Assembly: GCF_000350225.1 (NCBI RefSeq)
Contig: NW_005179179.1
Coordinates: 94,609 to 158,608, forward strand
Source: Chondrus crispus
Taxonomy: Eukaryota > Rhodophyta > Florideophyceae > Gigartinales > Gigartinaceae
DNA length: 64,000 nucleotides
Reading direction: 5' to 3'
In this document: positions 1 through 11,279 of the stretch, piece after piece
Layout: each line of letters opens with the position of its first letter
Position numbering within the stretch: the stretch's first letter is position 1
Position numbers and translations under genes: made by a program
Notes under the pieces: model-generated
What the model was told of the DNA's origin: nothing
Database searches by the model: none
What the model saw: the letters and a program-made list of their open reading frames with translations, nothing else

Positions 1-2212
1 GACAGACTTAACCAACGAGCGACGACGAGTAACGAGGAAGTCATCGGTTTCCAGTTCACACAGAAATTACATCATTCCCAATTTGGTACGGTAGTGTACT
101 GTAGCCTACATGTTCCATGGGTATCAAACAGCATTCCCATACCTCTCCTGTCACATATTTTGAAAATTACCAAACAGCATTGAAACCTCAGTTTCGCTTG
201 AAGTGGATACTACGCAGAAGCCTGATATGGCTTGCGGCTTTTTTAACCAAAATAGTACCTACCCTTATTGTTTAATGTGACCAGAAATAATTGAGGGCGG
301 TGGCATTCTACAAAACCCCTCCTGCGGAACCTTTGGGTAGAAGCTACAGATTTAAAACGTCCATTTTTGAGCTTGTAATACATAAATTGAAAACTCACCA
401 TTTGCTATAAAAACTAAGATCGATTGCAGGACAGCAGGTTTTTGACTTTTCGTATGTTTGGTCACAATTGATAAGAAGAAGTCAGTTTTTGAAACTAACT
501 GGTAGCATCACGAGACAAATGTTTAGACACCTCACTATCTTTCACTCGTTTTGTTGCGTGTGAATTCTCCGCTCTATGCAGATAAAAAGATAACAAAGTC
601 AAGCACAACGATTGTTTAAAACTCATCTTGAAATGGACACTGCTTCATGTTCTTCCGCGTTGTTTTCGATGTTTTGTTGAACTGACTGGCTGGCATGCAC
701 TCGTGAATCAACATTTACTGTGTTTTCAGAGTACACGCTATCTTCTTCATCCAGGGAGGTAAAGAAAAATATTTCTGCGTTCTATATTACCATACTAAGG
801 GTTACCATCTGAATATGACAAGTGCATTCGCTCCATTCAAATCTCTCCAGCCAAAAGGCTTCCATTCTTTCTACGTGTATTGTTCTTGCATTAGAAGCAA
901 ACACATATGCTGCCTCTGAGAGATCTTTGGAGTCGTTCTCACACGAGAAAAACAGGGGTATTTCAAAAATCTTCATACATCCTTTGTGGTTGAGGATAAA
1001 ACGAACCGCTAGGTACTTTCTCTGGAGTACCTTTAACAAGGTAATGTCACTATGTAATAGATGATTGTTATCTGTCACATATCGCAACATATTCACATCG
1101 AGTGTCTGTGACAGCAACATGTAAAATACGTATACGTGGTCAAGAATATATGGTCCAGGAGAAAATACAGACGAGAAGAATGTGAGCTTGCACTTGATAT
1201 TTTGGTTCATAGCAGATAGCAGACGAGTACGTTTTCGAATCATTCAGCCCTACATCTCCCATGTCCAATGAACTCCATATCGGTGCAAATATCAGATAGA
1301 TAGAAGAATGTTCAGTGACGGCGGGATTTGCTTGTCAAAGGATAGAAATGGAGATATAACGCAGCGATAAGATCTTTACATGCACATAGTTTGGCTTCCT
1401 CCGCATGTAGAAGCTGCGTTCGTGAATCTTCTGTGCAAACTAATATGGATGATATAGAGGTTCGAGAGGCACAGCATTTTTGTTCTTTTGCTATTCCTTA
1501 TACCTTACACCTATCGTGTATCGTAATTCGATGAACTGTTCTGACGTTGGCTGTACAACCAACATGGTATTCTTGTGCATCCTAAGATGGCAAAAAGCTA
1601 TTCATACCAGCATAGGAATGTTGCATAACAATTTGAGGCGTCAGAATCTATCCAATCCTAGTTGGCAGCTCAATCTGTATAGATTTGAGTATGGTTCCAT
1701 CCTCAACAATCAGGGCCAGGTGAATAGTGAATATGCTGAAAAGGGGCCTCGTATGGGCCATTTGACTCTATGGCATTGCAGATGCTGCACTGTTGAGATA
1801 AATTGTTCTACAGGTGTGAGGCAATAGGAGGAATTACACTTCTTTCCATTTCGTTTTATTTAGCACCAAGGTTTTCATTGTGAGCGTCGAAATATGTCAG
1901 CTACCGTATAGTGATCTTTGTCTCTTTGTCCGTATTGAAGCGTTCCTATGAGCATTGTAATCCACTGGACCCACGGTTAGTCTCGTCTCGTGTAGGTACA
2001 TGGAACCCCCCTAAATTGAAAAGAAGTGCGATTTTGATATGCATCTATTCTTTGAACTGCAGCAAGCTCCATGAAGAGTGTGGTGGTGTTTTTCGACCTT
2101 TCTGAATTGTATTTAATCACGATCTCGCCGAAACTTCCACAGCTTCAGATTCTCACCAAACCCCAAGCCCACTTGTACATTCCGCTCTCGAAAGCTCGAC
2201 GGTATCAACATC
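1..2212. other. No recognisable gene
   Basis: This is AT-leaning sequence with only short, unrelated open frames on both strands (longest about 153 codons, minus strand, 782-1243). None shows a domain, a signal peptide or a conserved motif that I recognise. I see no transposon termini here. It may be ordinary intergenic DNA upstream of the small gene at 2213. Confidence 0.5.
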
Positions 2213-2785
2213 ATGAAGTTCTTCTTGGTCGCAGTGTGTCTTCTCTTCATCAACTGCACGTGGAAAGCAAAAGCTGAGGATTGCATCGCCGCAGAAGTGA
2301 AGAATGCCCGCATCTCCCACCTGCTCGTACGCGCAAGGGATATCAATTTCCCGGATAGCAGTATTGCTTGCCTCCACGAGTCTGCCAGATCCTTTCCTCT
2401 TTCCCAGAAAACCATCAACGGAGAGGCTCGTCTTTGCTTCGACGCAGAAAAGTTTGAAATGCACATTTCCCATGCCCTGAAGTCGTGCCTAGACAGGAGC
2501 GTGGACAGTGCTTCGCTCAAGCAGTTGTACTCTGAGGCAGATCTTGAAGTCGGAGGAGGGGAATCAGATGTTGATGCCAATGATTTTGAGAATGCCAGCA
2601 CTCTTCGCCAACGTCGGAGGGGAAAGAAGATGAACAGAAGGATGAAGAAGAAGGGAGGAAAGAAGAAGGTAATGTCTTGTTCCTGCGAAAGCGGCTGCCA
2701 CTTCTGCTGCATTTTCGCCGGGCGCAAGTCTATCGGTTATTGCGCCAAGGCATGGTGTGCAGGGAAAAGGTTTTCCTGTTCTTAA
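2213..2785 (+). CDS. Small secreted, basic and cysteine-rich protein (hypothetical)
   Basis: This is a 190-codon frame from ATG to TAA. The first about 20 residues form a classic signal peptide: Met-Lys, a hydrophobic Phe/Leu/Val core, then Ala-x-Ala before the mature part. The middle (about residues 25-130) is mixed and acidic. Residues about 131-151 are a strongly basic Arg/Lys patch (RRRGKKMNRR and KKKGGKKK runs). The last about 37 residues hold eight cysteines in a compact pattern (CSC, C, CC, C, C, C). This suggests a secreted precursor with a dibasic-cleaved, disulfide-rich C-terminal peptide; that role is inference. I recognise no family. It stands alone with no element around it, so it may be one of the few host genes here. 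Confidence 0.6.
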   Translation: MKFFLVAVCLLFINCTWKAKAEDCIAAEVKNARISHLLVRARDINFPDSSIACLHESARSFPLSQKTINGEARLCFDAEKFEMHISHALKSCLDRSVDSASLKQLYSEADLEVGGGESDVDANDFENASTLRQRRRGKKMNRRMKKKGGKKKVMSCSCESGCHFCCIFAGRKSIGYCAKAWCAGKRFSCS

Positions 2786-3432
2786 GTTGTTCTTATAGTT
2801 CAAAGCGACGGACGTGTAAGCTTGTCGGAAAAGAAAGAAACAGCCTGCGTCTAAGTAGTTTGCCCATATGGTAAAGAAATTCCTTTTTAAGCATCAACCA
2901 GATTGTAGTGTATATCTTCTCGTGTCAATTCACTTCAAGAGCGCCAAGTGCATTACGTTTAGTTCATCTTCGATTAAGATGCCAGTCGCTCTACATAAAA
3001 AATTCGGATGAAGAAATCGATGGCCGGGCGGGCGCAGGAGAAGCGCCTCACCTTTTGCCTTGGCAACTCTATGAAATCTCTAGTCAATGACTTTATTGTG
3101 ATAATCACATTTGGATCCAAACGGATTTCTTGTACCTTTCTGTGAAAGAAAGATCTGCATTCATTCCTTGCTGTTCACAAAGACAATGCAAAGAAGAGGC
3201 AGAAGGAATGTCCACGACATTGCCGACTGGGACTCGCCTGACGGTAATTCTTCACTGAGCTTTCGCATTCCTATTCCAACGAATGGAAGATGCTCTCAAT
3301 CTCTGTGTGCATATGGAGGAAATTCAACGCCAAATGTGAACCGCTTTCCGCCCGTCCAGGCCACCAAATCGACGCTGTACACTACAGTGCAATTAGTGTT
3401 TCCGAAACGCGAAAGGAGATAGAACGAGGCAT
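2786..3432. other. Intergenic, no gene seen
   Basis: Short frames only (up to about 110 codons), none with recognisable content. It lies between the secreted-protein gene and the start of the inverted-repeat element. Confidence 0.4.
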
Positions 3433-4285
3433 ACACGTGCCAAAAGAACACCCTGATTCGTGGAGCAGTTGTGATCGACATCGGACGCGTTCGCTTTGGC
3501 TTCTACCTTCTCGGAGCGAAACACAGTACAGACGATCCTCGCGTGAAAGGATTGACATCCACATGTTCGACAAGTCTTTCACTGTACCAGAATTTGGCAA
3601 CCACTTTGGTATCAATGCTTTGTGAGCGAAAATGGCCTGTTCCATGAACGCCATGAACGCTGCCAGTGGCGCTGCTACTTACCGAAAACTAGATGCACCA
3701 GCATAATCCATCAGTACCGGGGTGGTCTCCAGATACTTGTCATGGCGGCCGTTCCACTCCTTCCATCCACGTGCCACTCCGGGCATAAGGGAGTCCTGCT
3801 TGCCAGCAGCCTTAAACACAAAAGAACCCTTTACCGTCCCGTGGGAAATGTCGACGTACTAAGTCACTCAACTAGATCGCAGGCGACCGGGCGGAGAGTA
3901 GACGGCCGGTATCCTCAGCAGCATCGGCATGAATTACATCGAATCACGAAAAACAAATGAACTCGAGAGAAAGCGTACTGTAGGCAGTCCGAACATGATT
4001 CTTCCTTGGTGTGCCCCGATCCCGTTAGAACGGGCAGGTGCGTGATGGCGAGAGGATTGTTGAGACTTGGTAGAATTGGTAGGCGAACAAGATCCGGCAG
4101 GATCCAAGTTGTGATGTTTTTTCTGTGTTGTTGTCGTCTTGATGCTTGGCGGTGTACTGGAAAACTATCGTGGTGGGTGTACTTGAAAGATGAGTCGCGA
4201 ATGACAGTAAGCATCGCCAGCGTAGTTTTCTGTCCCATTTAATATGCTGTGTACCAATGATATGCCACACTGAATGCCCTCTGTG
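3433..4285 (+). repeat. Left inverted-repeat arm (uninterrupted)
   Basis: This is the intact arm of the foldback-like element. It serves as the empty-site reference for both insertions in the other arm: near 3575 it reads TTTCACTGTACC, without the 1.4-kb insertion seen at 6740, and near 3500 it reads through the site occupied at 8282. The arms differ by scattered substitutions and small indels, so the duplication is not recent. Confidence 0.7.
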
Positions 4286-6027
4286 TTTTCTCAAACTGAT
4301 GTGGATGAAGAGGACGTTTCGAGATGGAACATGGATACGTTACTCTCTGGCCGTTCAAGGGTTGTTCTAGCTGCAGCTGAGGGTTTGAAGTGACGGGTGG
4401 ACATCAATATAGATGTCTTGTGTCCTTGACCCGGCGTCTGCGAGAACGGTTGGTGTCTCTGTCACCAGTGACGAAACAAACCTCCGCTTCTTCCGCTGCG
4501 CTCTGCTGAAACACTCTAGCGCAACATCTCTGACATGCTTCATTGTTGAAGGCAATACAGGCGTGTCGTAGATAGGGCCACATTACTTGCAATACTGCAA
4601 GGAATCCTGAGCTGAGAAAACTGAGTTCAAATCCCATGCGAAAGACGGGTTTTATCAATGGACCTCTCCCTTACTGACACTGACTACGGATCATAGCGGT
4701 CCCGGTGTTGCAATACATGAGTGCTGTGCGGACAATAAGCGCAGCTCGCAGCGTCCGCACATGACATAGTGACCTATTTGTCGAGTCCAGTTTTGCGCGT
4801 ACCTCCACAACATCGACTCTTCATTGCGTGCGGAGTCTACAGGTGAGGGTGGAGAGAGATTGCGCAGCGTGCAAATGCTAATTGGTGGTTGTCATCGTGT
4901 GTCAATGTTGCTCTGTTTACGGCTGTATCTCAGAAACATTGCCGGCCAACTCCCACAATGCAAGAAACCAAGAAGACGGAAATTCGACAGTTGCAGCCCC
5001 GTACGACTTTGACAACATATTCTGATTTATACAGGGTTCTGTCCGCTTCGGAGGGACTTCATGAAGGCCTCTCTTGACCTTGCATTAAATTTATGCGAAA
5101 TACTTGTGCAGCCCTGGCTAGGAATGGCTGGATACTTCAACGAGGAAAAAAACGGGTGAGAAATGATCCCCAACGCGGAAGCGAGTCCTGCGCGGATTCA
5201 TGAATAGCGATGTTTCCAATGAGGCACTGTTTCTGCAGGGTATTCTTTCGACAACGGAGCGGGTGGGTGCGTAGAACCAGCTACATATGAACATACTGTA
5301 TGTGCATACTGTACTGTAGAGTATGAAGAGAAATTCTGACGGGCCAATGGGGGCGCGAGTAGTCTTAGGCTACGACGTGCCAATGGCAGCGCAGCATATG
5401 TGATTGCCAGTATTAGAGGCAAACTGCCGACAAGCGTTAAAACAGCTCGTTCTCGCAGGCCGCTGAAAACCGATCGGCGTCATGCGTTGAGCTCTCCTTC
5501 TGTATAGTCTCGAAGGTAGTCGTGGACAGAGGCTCTCGCCTTTTCGGTGACACATACAGTACAAAGGTAGCATTGCGGAGCAGGGAAGAGGAGGAAGAGG
5601 AGGTGCAGAGTAGACGTGCTGTCTAACCAGTTGTCAGCACTGTAGCCTCTGCCTACCCAGGTTACTTACTGTATGCTGCGCGTCTCGTTGGCATAAGCTC
5701 TGTCTCATAAATTAGACTCGTGTGACGCCTCCTCGTGCGACCAAAACAACAGAAATCAACGCGGCCTCAGATGTAAAATTTCACGGCGCATCCTATCCAC
5801 TGCTAATTGCAGTGGTGCTTCGAAACAAGGACAAAATCAGTTTCAATCTGTGTACTGCTGCATCCTTGAGGCGTCGTCTGGGGAAGCCCTGCGGCGCAGA
5901 GAGGGATGTTGTTGGTACAGTATCAACAACTCATAAACAAACGCATCACACTCTGCGTATGTGAAGCAATGGAGACCAGTCCACACCTGAACAGTCGCGT
6001 AGCATATGTCCACGTTCCCTATCGAAA
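4286..6027. other. Spacer between inverted-repeat arms, no gene seen
   Basis: About 1.74 kb holding only short frames (60-80 codons) with no conserved motif. If the enclosing element was autonomous, its transposase is gone or unrecognisable here. Confidence 0.4.
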
Positions 6028-6739
6028 CAGACACAGAGGGCATTCAGTGTGGCATACTATTGGTACATATTGTAGCATAGAAAAGGGGACAAGAAACTAC
6101 GCTCGCGATGCTTACTGTCATTCGCGACTCTTCTTTCAAGTACACCCACCACGATAGTTTTCCAGCACACCGCCAAACATCAACACGACAACAATACAGA
6201 AAAAACACCACAACTTGAATCCCGCCGGATCTTGTGCGGCCACCAATTCTACCAAGTCTCAACAACCCTCTCGCTCTCCCGCACCCGCCCGTTCTAACGG
6301 GGTCGGGGCACACCAAGGAAGAATCATGTTCGGACTGGCTACGCCTTCTCTCGAGTTCATTGGTTTTTCGTGATTCGATGTAATTCATGCCGATGGTGTT
6401 GAGGATAGCAGCCGTCCACTCTCCGCCCGGTCGCCTGCGAACTAGTTGAGTGACTTAGCACGTCGACATTTCTCACGGGACGGTAAAGGGTTCTTACGTG
6501 TTTAGAGCAGCCTTAAGGCTGCTGGCAGGCAGGACCCCCCTTTATGTCCGGAGTGACACGTGGATGGAAAGAGTGGAACGGCCGCCATGACAAGGCTCTG
6601 GAGACCACCCCGGTACTGATGGATTATGCTGGCACATCTAGTTTTCGGAATGTAGCGCACAACTGGCAGCGTTCATGGAACAGGCCATTTTCGCTCACAA
6701 AGCATTGATACCAAAGTGGTTACCAAATTCTGGTACAGT

Positions 6740-8173
6740 AGTGGTGCTCAAACCTAGTTCTGAAAATTCTAGTTCTAATTCTGATTCGATTTTTCGCAAG
6801 CTCATTGGCCAGATTGATTCAGAAAAAATTCTAACTCGTCTACGAGCTCCGGAGCTCGTAGACGGGTCAGAACTTTCTGAAAGTCGATTGGGACGCAATT
6901 TCGCTTGTGTAAGTTTTTTTGATTAAGAACATTTCTGAATGTCCGTCGCCTGATCCGGCTCGGCTGGCCAGGTATCCGGCTCCACGTCACACACACAGTG
7001 ACACCTGTCTTCGAGAACCCAAGTAGAGAAATGTGCACACACGCCTCTTCCGGAGCTCCACAACAGCAGTTGCATGAGCACGCGACCGGGACGGGCGGTA
7101 CTACTTGATCACGGGAGGCCGTCATGAAGCCATCCTCGGTAGAGTGCATGCGCAAGGAGCTGAGCAGCGGCGCGCTCGCGATCTTGCTTTTGCGGCCGTT
7201 GCAGTCTGCCCGCAAGAAGCGCCGTCTCGCCGAGGTGTATCGCGCGCAGGGCAAGACGCGCTTCAGCAAAGCGCTTGAGCGCACCGCTGATAAGAGCGCG
7301 CGCAGTGGAAGGAGGATGCTGGAGGTGGTCGGGCTGGTCGTCAGCGTGCGGTATCTCGAGCGGCGCGTTTCTTCTCTGCGCGACACCCGCGGAGCTGACA
7401 TGCTGACAACCGATCCAAGCACCGAGCCCGATACAGGACTACTTCTCTTGTATCGGATTCAGTGCTTGTTATGATTCCGATGTACAGAATTGTGTCTAAT
7501 AAGTGCGCGCTTGGCACGCTACTGTCCTTTGCTGCTGCAGTTGTATTTCGGTTTCAGTTCGAACCACGATAGACCGAAACAGATACGGTCAGGTATCCAC
7601 GGATCACTATGTAATGACCTACGCCGCGCGATGCCTGCGCGCCTACTCTTGGACACGGGTGCACGCTGTACACGTGGACAAGAGAACGGCGTGGCTGGGC
7701 AGTGCATTCTCTTGCCGTCGGCGCGCAGGAGGCGAACCCGAAGAGCCAGTCATCCGCCTCTCTGCCCTCCCTTCCCTTCCCCCGCGGCTGCGCTGGCAGC
7801 CATTATCCGCTCTGTGCGTGTGTTAGGCCCATTAGGGGCCAAACACTTAGAATATTCCGACCTCGGTACCACAATAGTTCAGGTTATTCAATTTACTTCT
7901 CCTGAATAAAATGATGTGTCACGAGGCAACCACAGCGCAGGGGTCATGATTACAGCAGTTGTTGAAGTAACAGTACAAGAGTGTCAACCGCGCGAAGGTT
8001 GTGCCAATCAGAGCGTGTTCTTGAATTACAGCTGCTTGATTCAGGCGACAAGTAAGAATCACTGTTGGGGGTTAATTTTATTTTCTGAAAAAGTTCTGAA
8101 CTCCTGTGATTGGTCGAGAAAGCGTCGTTTCAGAATCAGAACTAGAATTTCAGAACTAGGTTTGAGCACCACT
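6740..8173. mobile_element. 1434-bp DNA transposon with 3-bp target duplication AGT (Harbinger-like size class)
   Basis: The left end AGTGGTGCTCAAACC and the right end GGTTTGAGCACCACT are inverted, and the match runs on for about 50 bp. AGT flanks the element on both sides (6737-6739 and 8174-8176). The intact left arm of the host repeat has a single AGT at the matching site, which directly confirms the insertion and a 3-bp duplication. Three-base duplications are typical of PIF/Harbinger, but no Harbinger protein is recognisable inside. The interior carries a GC-rich plus-strand frame (7124-7474, 116 codons, Arg/Lys/Leu/Ser-rich) and an overlapping minus-strand frame (7422-6802). I cannot assign a function to either and they may be non-coding. 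Confidence 0.7.
6837..6864. repeat. 28-nt perfect palindrome
   Basis: A perfect inverted repeat without spacer, centred on CTCCGGAG, lies about 100 bp inside the left terminus of the 1434-bp element. It could form a cruciform or bind a symmetric protein. A subterminal transposase site is possible but not shown. Confidence 0.6.
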
Positions 8174-8281
8174 AGTGAAAGATTTGTCGAACACGTGGAT
8201 GTCAATTCTTTCACACGAGGAATGTCAATTCTTTCACACGAAGATCGTCTGTACTGTATTTCGCTCCGAGAAAGGCAGAAG

Positions 8282-8696
8282 CTGTCGCGGGAGAGGCGAA
8301 CGGGGCGCGATATGCAACGGGTATAGGGCGCGTGGTGTTGTATGTAGGGCGACAGGGAGGAGAGGGGCTGGAAGATACAGTGCGCGGGGAAATAAGTATC
8401 TGGTATCCCTTGGTCAAGACACGTGTAGGACAAATTTCATTCCTTTATTAGAATTGCGCTACCGGCGACGGCGGGTAGCGCCGCCGCAGCCGAGGCGCTC
8501 GCTACAGTACATGTACCCCCTCTCCGCCCGGCTAGCGAGGAGAGGAGGCACGAGGGTATTGCAAAGTAAAAGATTCGTCTTTCTTTGTACCGTGGGCGAA
8601 GAGACGCCCACCCCCTCTTCGCAGATCGCAACTCTCCTCCCGTGATTGTACAAGGGACGGCGAGCCGCCACGCGATAAGCGGAGTTTGCACGACAG
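8282..8696. mobile_element. 415-bp insertion with CTGTCG/CGACAG ends
   Basis: It interrupts the right arm relative to the intact left arm. The ends CTGTCG and CGACAG are inverted, flanked by AAG on both sides (8279-8281 and 8697-8699). The duplication could also be read as six bases (CAGAAG), which would shift the right end. The interior is GC-rich with no gene. It is probably a miniature non-autonomous DNA transposon of unknown family. Confidence 0.55.
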
Positions 8697-8768
8697 AAGC
8701 CGAGGCGAACGCTTCCAATGTCGATCACAACTGACCACGAATCAAGGTGTTCTTTTGGCACATGTGAT

Positions 8769-9270
8769 GAAACAAGCGCGGACGGCGCCGATCATGTCAG
8801 TCGGCGACAAGAAGATTACAGTAACACCCCTCGGAGAGTCAGCCTGATCCTGATCACTTCTCCCAGGATCCCGATCAACATTACAGTGCCTCTGCCAGAT
8901 CCCGAACAGAGAAACTGTCTCTGCCTTTCGCTTCAGCTTTTTAGTATCACAACCTCCTCTAGTACCGAAGAGGAGAGAAGGGACAGACACGAACGACTCA
9001 CACAATAAAGTCAACCAACTTACGCGAGAAAACCCCCGCCCGGCAGAAGCCTGCCCTCAACCCCCGGCGTCGTAACGCCCTCAGACCGCCCGTACGCACA
9101 CTAAACCTCTGCAGAATCTTAACGATTCATTTTTACACACTGAAGAGATCATTCTCTTCTCCCAACATTGATGCTACAACACTTGCAAGTTTATGGTACA
9201 TCAACCTGAACTAAACTCGATCTAAAAACTTAGTCTTCGCTGGTACTGTTGCCGACTTTCAGTACACGCC
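8769..9270. other. Leader region upstream of copia gag; LTR not identified
   Basis: About 500 bp between the foldback element and the copia gag start. A 5-prime LTR and primer-binding site would be expected here, but I found no TG...CA block repeated downstream of the element. The LTR may be diverged or lost. Confidence 0.35.
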
Positions 9271-11025
9271 ATGGCGAACGCAGAAACTGCCTATGAAGGA
9301 ACAGATTCCTCCGAAATGTTTTCGGAAGGTGCGATTGGCCAAGTGATGAAAGAGCTAGATAAGGTCAATCGGTCGCACAGCAGAATCGACTATATCTGTG
9401 AACAAGTCATAGAAGCTCTGGAATGACCTGTTGCTAATGTTTTCGTGTTTTTACAAGAACGTTTGTCGCCAGATGTCATCTTGACTGAACAAATTCTTGT
9501 TGACCGTCAAGTTTTCCATGCTGTGCGAAAGATAATAGAACTATCTGGTACTGCTGTAGACCGCAGTAGAGGCGTATCAATGGCTAAGAAAATAGTCGAT
9601 GCCCTCTATTCGAATTTGCCAGAAGTTTTAGAAGACGCACGCAAAATGTTGGAAAACTTCAAACAATATGGCACCATCCGTCCTAATGCTCCCAACGCCC
9701 GGGATAATTATGAAACTCAGACAGGCCACGCAAACATGACGTATAGACCCAAAGCTAACGCCACAAACCATGACTCAGCCGTAAATGTAAGCGTTTCACA
9801 CAGTCGATCTTGCCTACGCCAAGTACCAGAGGTACCGGGGAGTGGCGAGCTAAACAATAATGATCTTTGATCTCGAATCAGAACCCATACCAGTCTAGAT
9901 TGAGTCTTGCAAAGAACCGCCAATCAGTGGCAAGCCGATTCTCACAACTCGGGAGCAAATTCTCAGGTTCACCTGGGACAGGGCAACCGCTGCATGTTGT
10001 CAAGAGAAGGTTCATGGAACTGATTTTTGAGCAAGAAATCCCTGCAGATCAACAAGTACAGTTGATACATAACTGTTTATCAGAAAAAAAGCGAACGAAT
10101 TATTTTACTCATCGGTGCGCAACTCATCTCCTGATATGGACGCAGCTTTTTCCCGGCTCGAAGTCGTTTCGACTCCAAACAACACCAATCCCAAGCCTTG
10201 AACTACCTCAAACGTCTAAAAGTTCTGGGCATAAAGAATGAAAAGGGATGCAGTGATATTGAAGTTCGTAACGAGGCACACGCTGGAATCCTGGAGTACA
10301 TCCCGCAATGTGGACCTTTATTTCAAGGATGCTACCAAGATGGGCACGTGTCAACGATTATGGCTGACATCGTAGACAGCGAATACTGGGCAGAAGCTGT
10401 GCTGGCCGCGCGAATTACATCTGATGGCACCAGAAATTCAATGGATTACAACTTATTCTGCAGTATGCTTACATCAGCCCTGACACTTCGCCAAAATCGA
10501 CAGAAGTCTCAACATCGCACTACTGATACTGAATTCTATGGTGAAACGTACAGTCCAACCCCCATCAAGTCCCGTAATGGTCGCTTGGATCCCTCTCGCG
10601 GAAAGGGACCACACCGATCGCCCTCGGAACTTGTTGCACTCAAGGCCAGAACGAATTGTTAACGCTGCGGGCGTATCGGCCATTGGAAGGATGAGTGCCC
10701 AGACCGCAGTCAGTCCATGACCGAAATAATTCGATCTCGTATCAGAGAAAAGGGAGGTAATGACCGAGCTGCTGCAGAGATCCTTTTTGCAATTGCCAAG
10801 GATGATGACGATTACAACGAATTCATCTATACAACTGAACCGGAAATGAAAGAAGAGCACCCACAAGGTAACAGTTTTGAAGTCATGCTGGCTGAAGAAG
10901 TGGGGACTGAAGACGCCGCCGTTGAACTCGGTAACACATTTGAAACTCTGTTTGCAGCTGACACGAATCACACCTCCGAGCACCTTCATAACCAATTCGA
11001 TACTTCCGAGGAGAAGGATTTTTAG
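9271..11025 (+). pseudogene. Copia gag (nucleocapsid) pseudogene
   Basis: ATG at 9271 opens a frame that runs through an in-frame TGA (9424-9426) to about 9870, continues in a shifted frame to about 10241, and returns to the first frame from 10198. Near 10656-10700 a CCHC zinc knuckle (C-x2-C-x4-H-x4-C, ending GRIGHWKDEC) is visible, with its second position now TAA (10660-10662). An acidic tail follows to 11025. Gag would form the virus-like particle and bind element RNA. Two in-frame stops and at least two frameshifts mean that no intact product is possible. Confidence 0.75.
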
Positions 11026-11279
11026 GAGCCAGCGTGTTTGCCGTGGATCACACGCTGGCAAATGAAGTTCCACCCCCTCGCACCCCATGCCGCTCACACT
11101 CTGTATCCACTACCATGATCCGAGCGGGGGTTGCGCCAGCTATTTTTCTGGCTAATAGAAGGCACCACATAGGTCGCTTCCGATGGAAAAGAAAGCATCC
11201 TTGCTCTACAGTTCCGGCAAATGTTCAAGATCTCTCGCTGTCACTCCGAAACGCGCGTGTGCATGCCTCTAGTCGGGCT

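Larger units (their letters stand above)
3433..8768. mobile_element. Long inverted-repeat (foldback-like) element with two nested insertions
   Basis: The left arm (3433 to about 4285) is matched in reverse complement by 6028-6739, then 8174-8281, then 8697-8768. The right arm is therefore the same sequence interrupted by two insertions (6740-8173 and 8282-8696). Matching blocks include CTGTACCAGAATTTGG near 3582 against its complement near 6724, and CCAAAAGAACACC near 3441 against its complement near 8747. The arms are about 850 bp and enclose a 1.74-kb spacer with no transposase that I can recognise. Long terminal inverted repeats suggest a non-autonomous Mutator-like or foldback transposon. 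I could not define a target duplication at the outer ends, so the family is not settled. Confidence 0.65.
6028..8768 (-). repeat. Right inverted-repeat arm, split in three by insertions
   Basis: The arm segments 6028-6739, 8174-8281 and 8697-8768 are together collinear with the left arm in reverse complement. In the second segment a short direct duplication of the sequence around TGTCAATTCTTTCACACGA (near 8200-8240) is absent from the left arm, a further small local change. Confidence 0.65.

Noticed and set aside
782-1243. 153-codon minus-strand frame as a gene
   Set aside because: No recognisable domain, no conserved context and a plus-strand frame overlaps it; length alone is weak support.
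4615-4650. tRNA T-arm-like GTTCAAATCC
   Set aside because: No matching acceptor stem, D-arm or anticodon stem within the required distance.
7819-7905. Copia LTR start (TGTTAGGCCCATTAGGGGCC)
   Set aside because: It lies inside the 1434-bp element and has no repeat downstream of the copia coding region.
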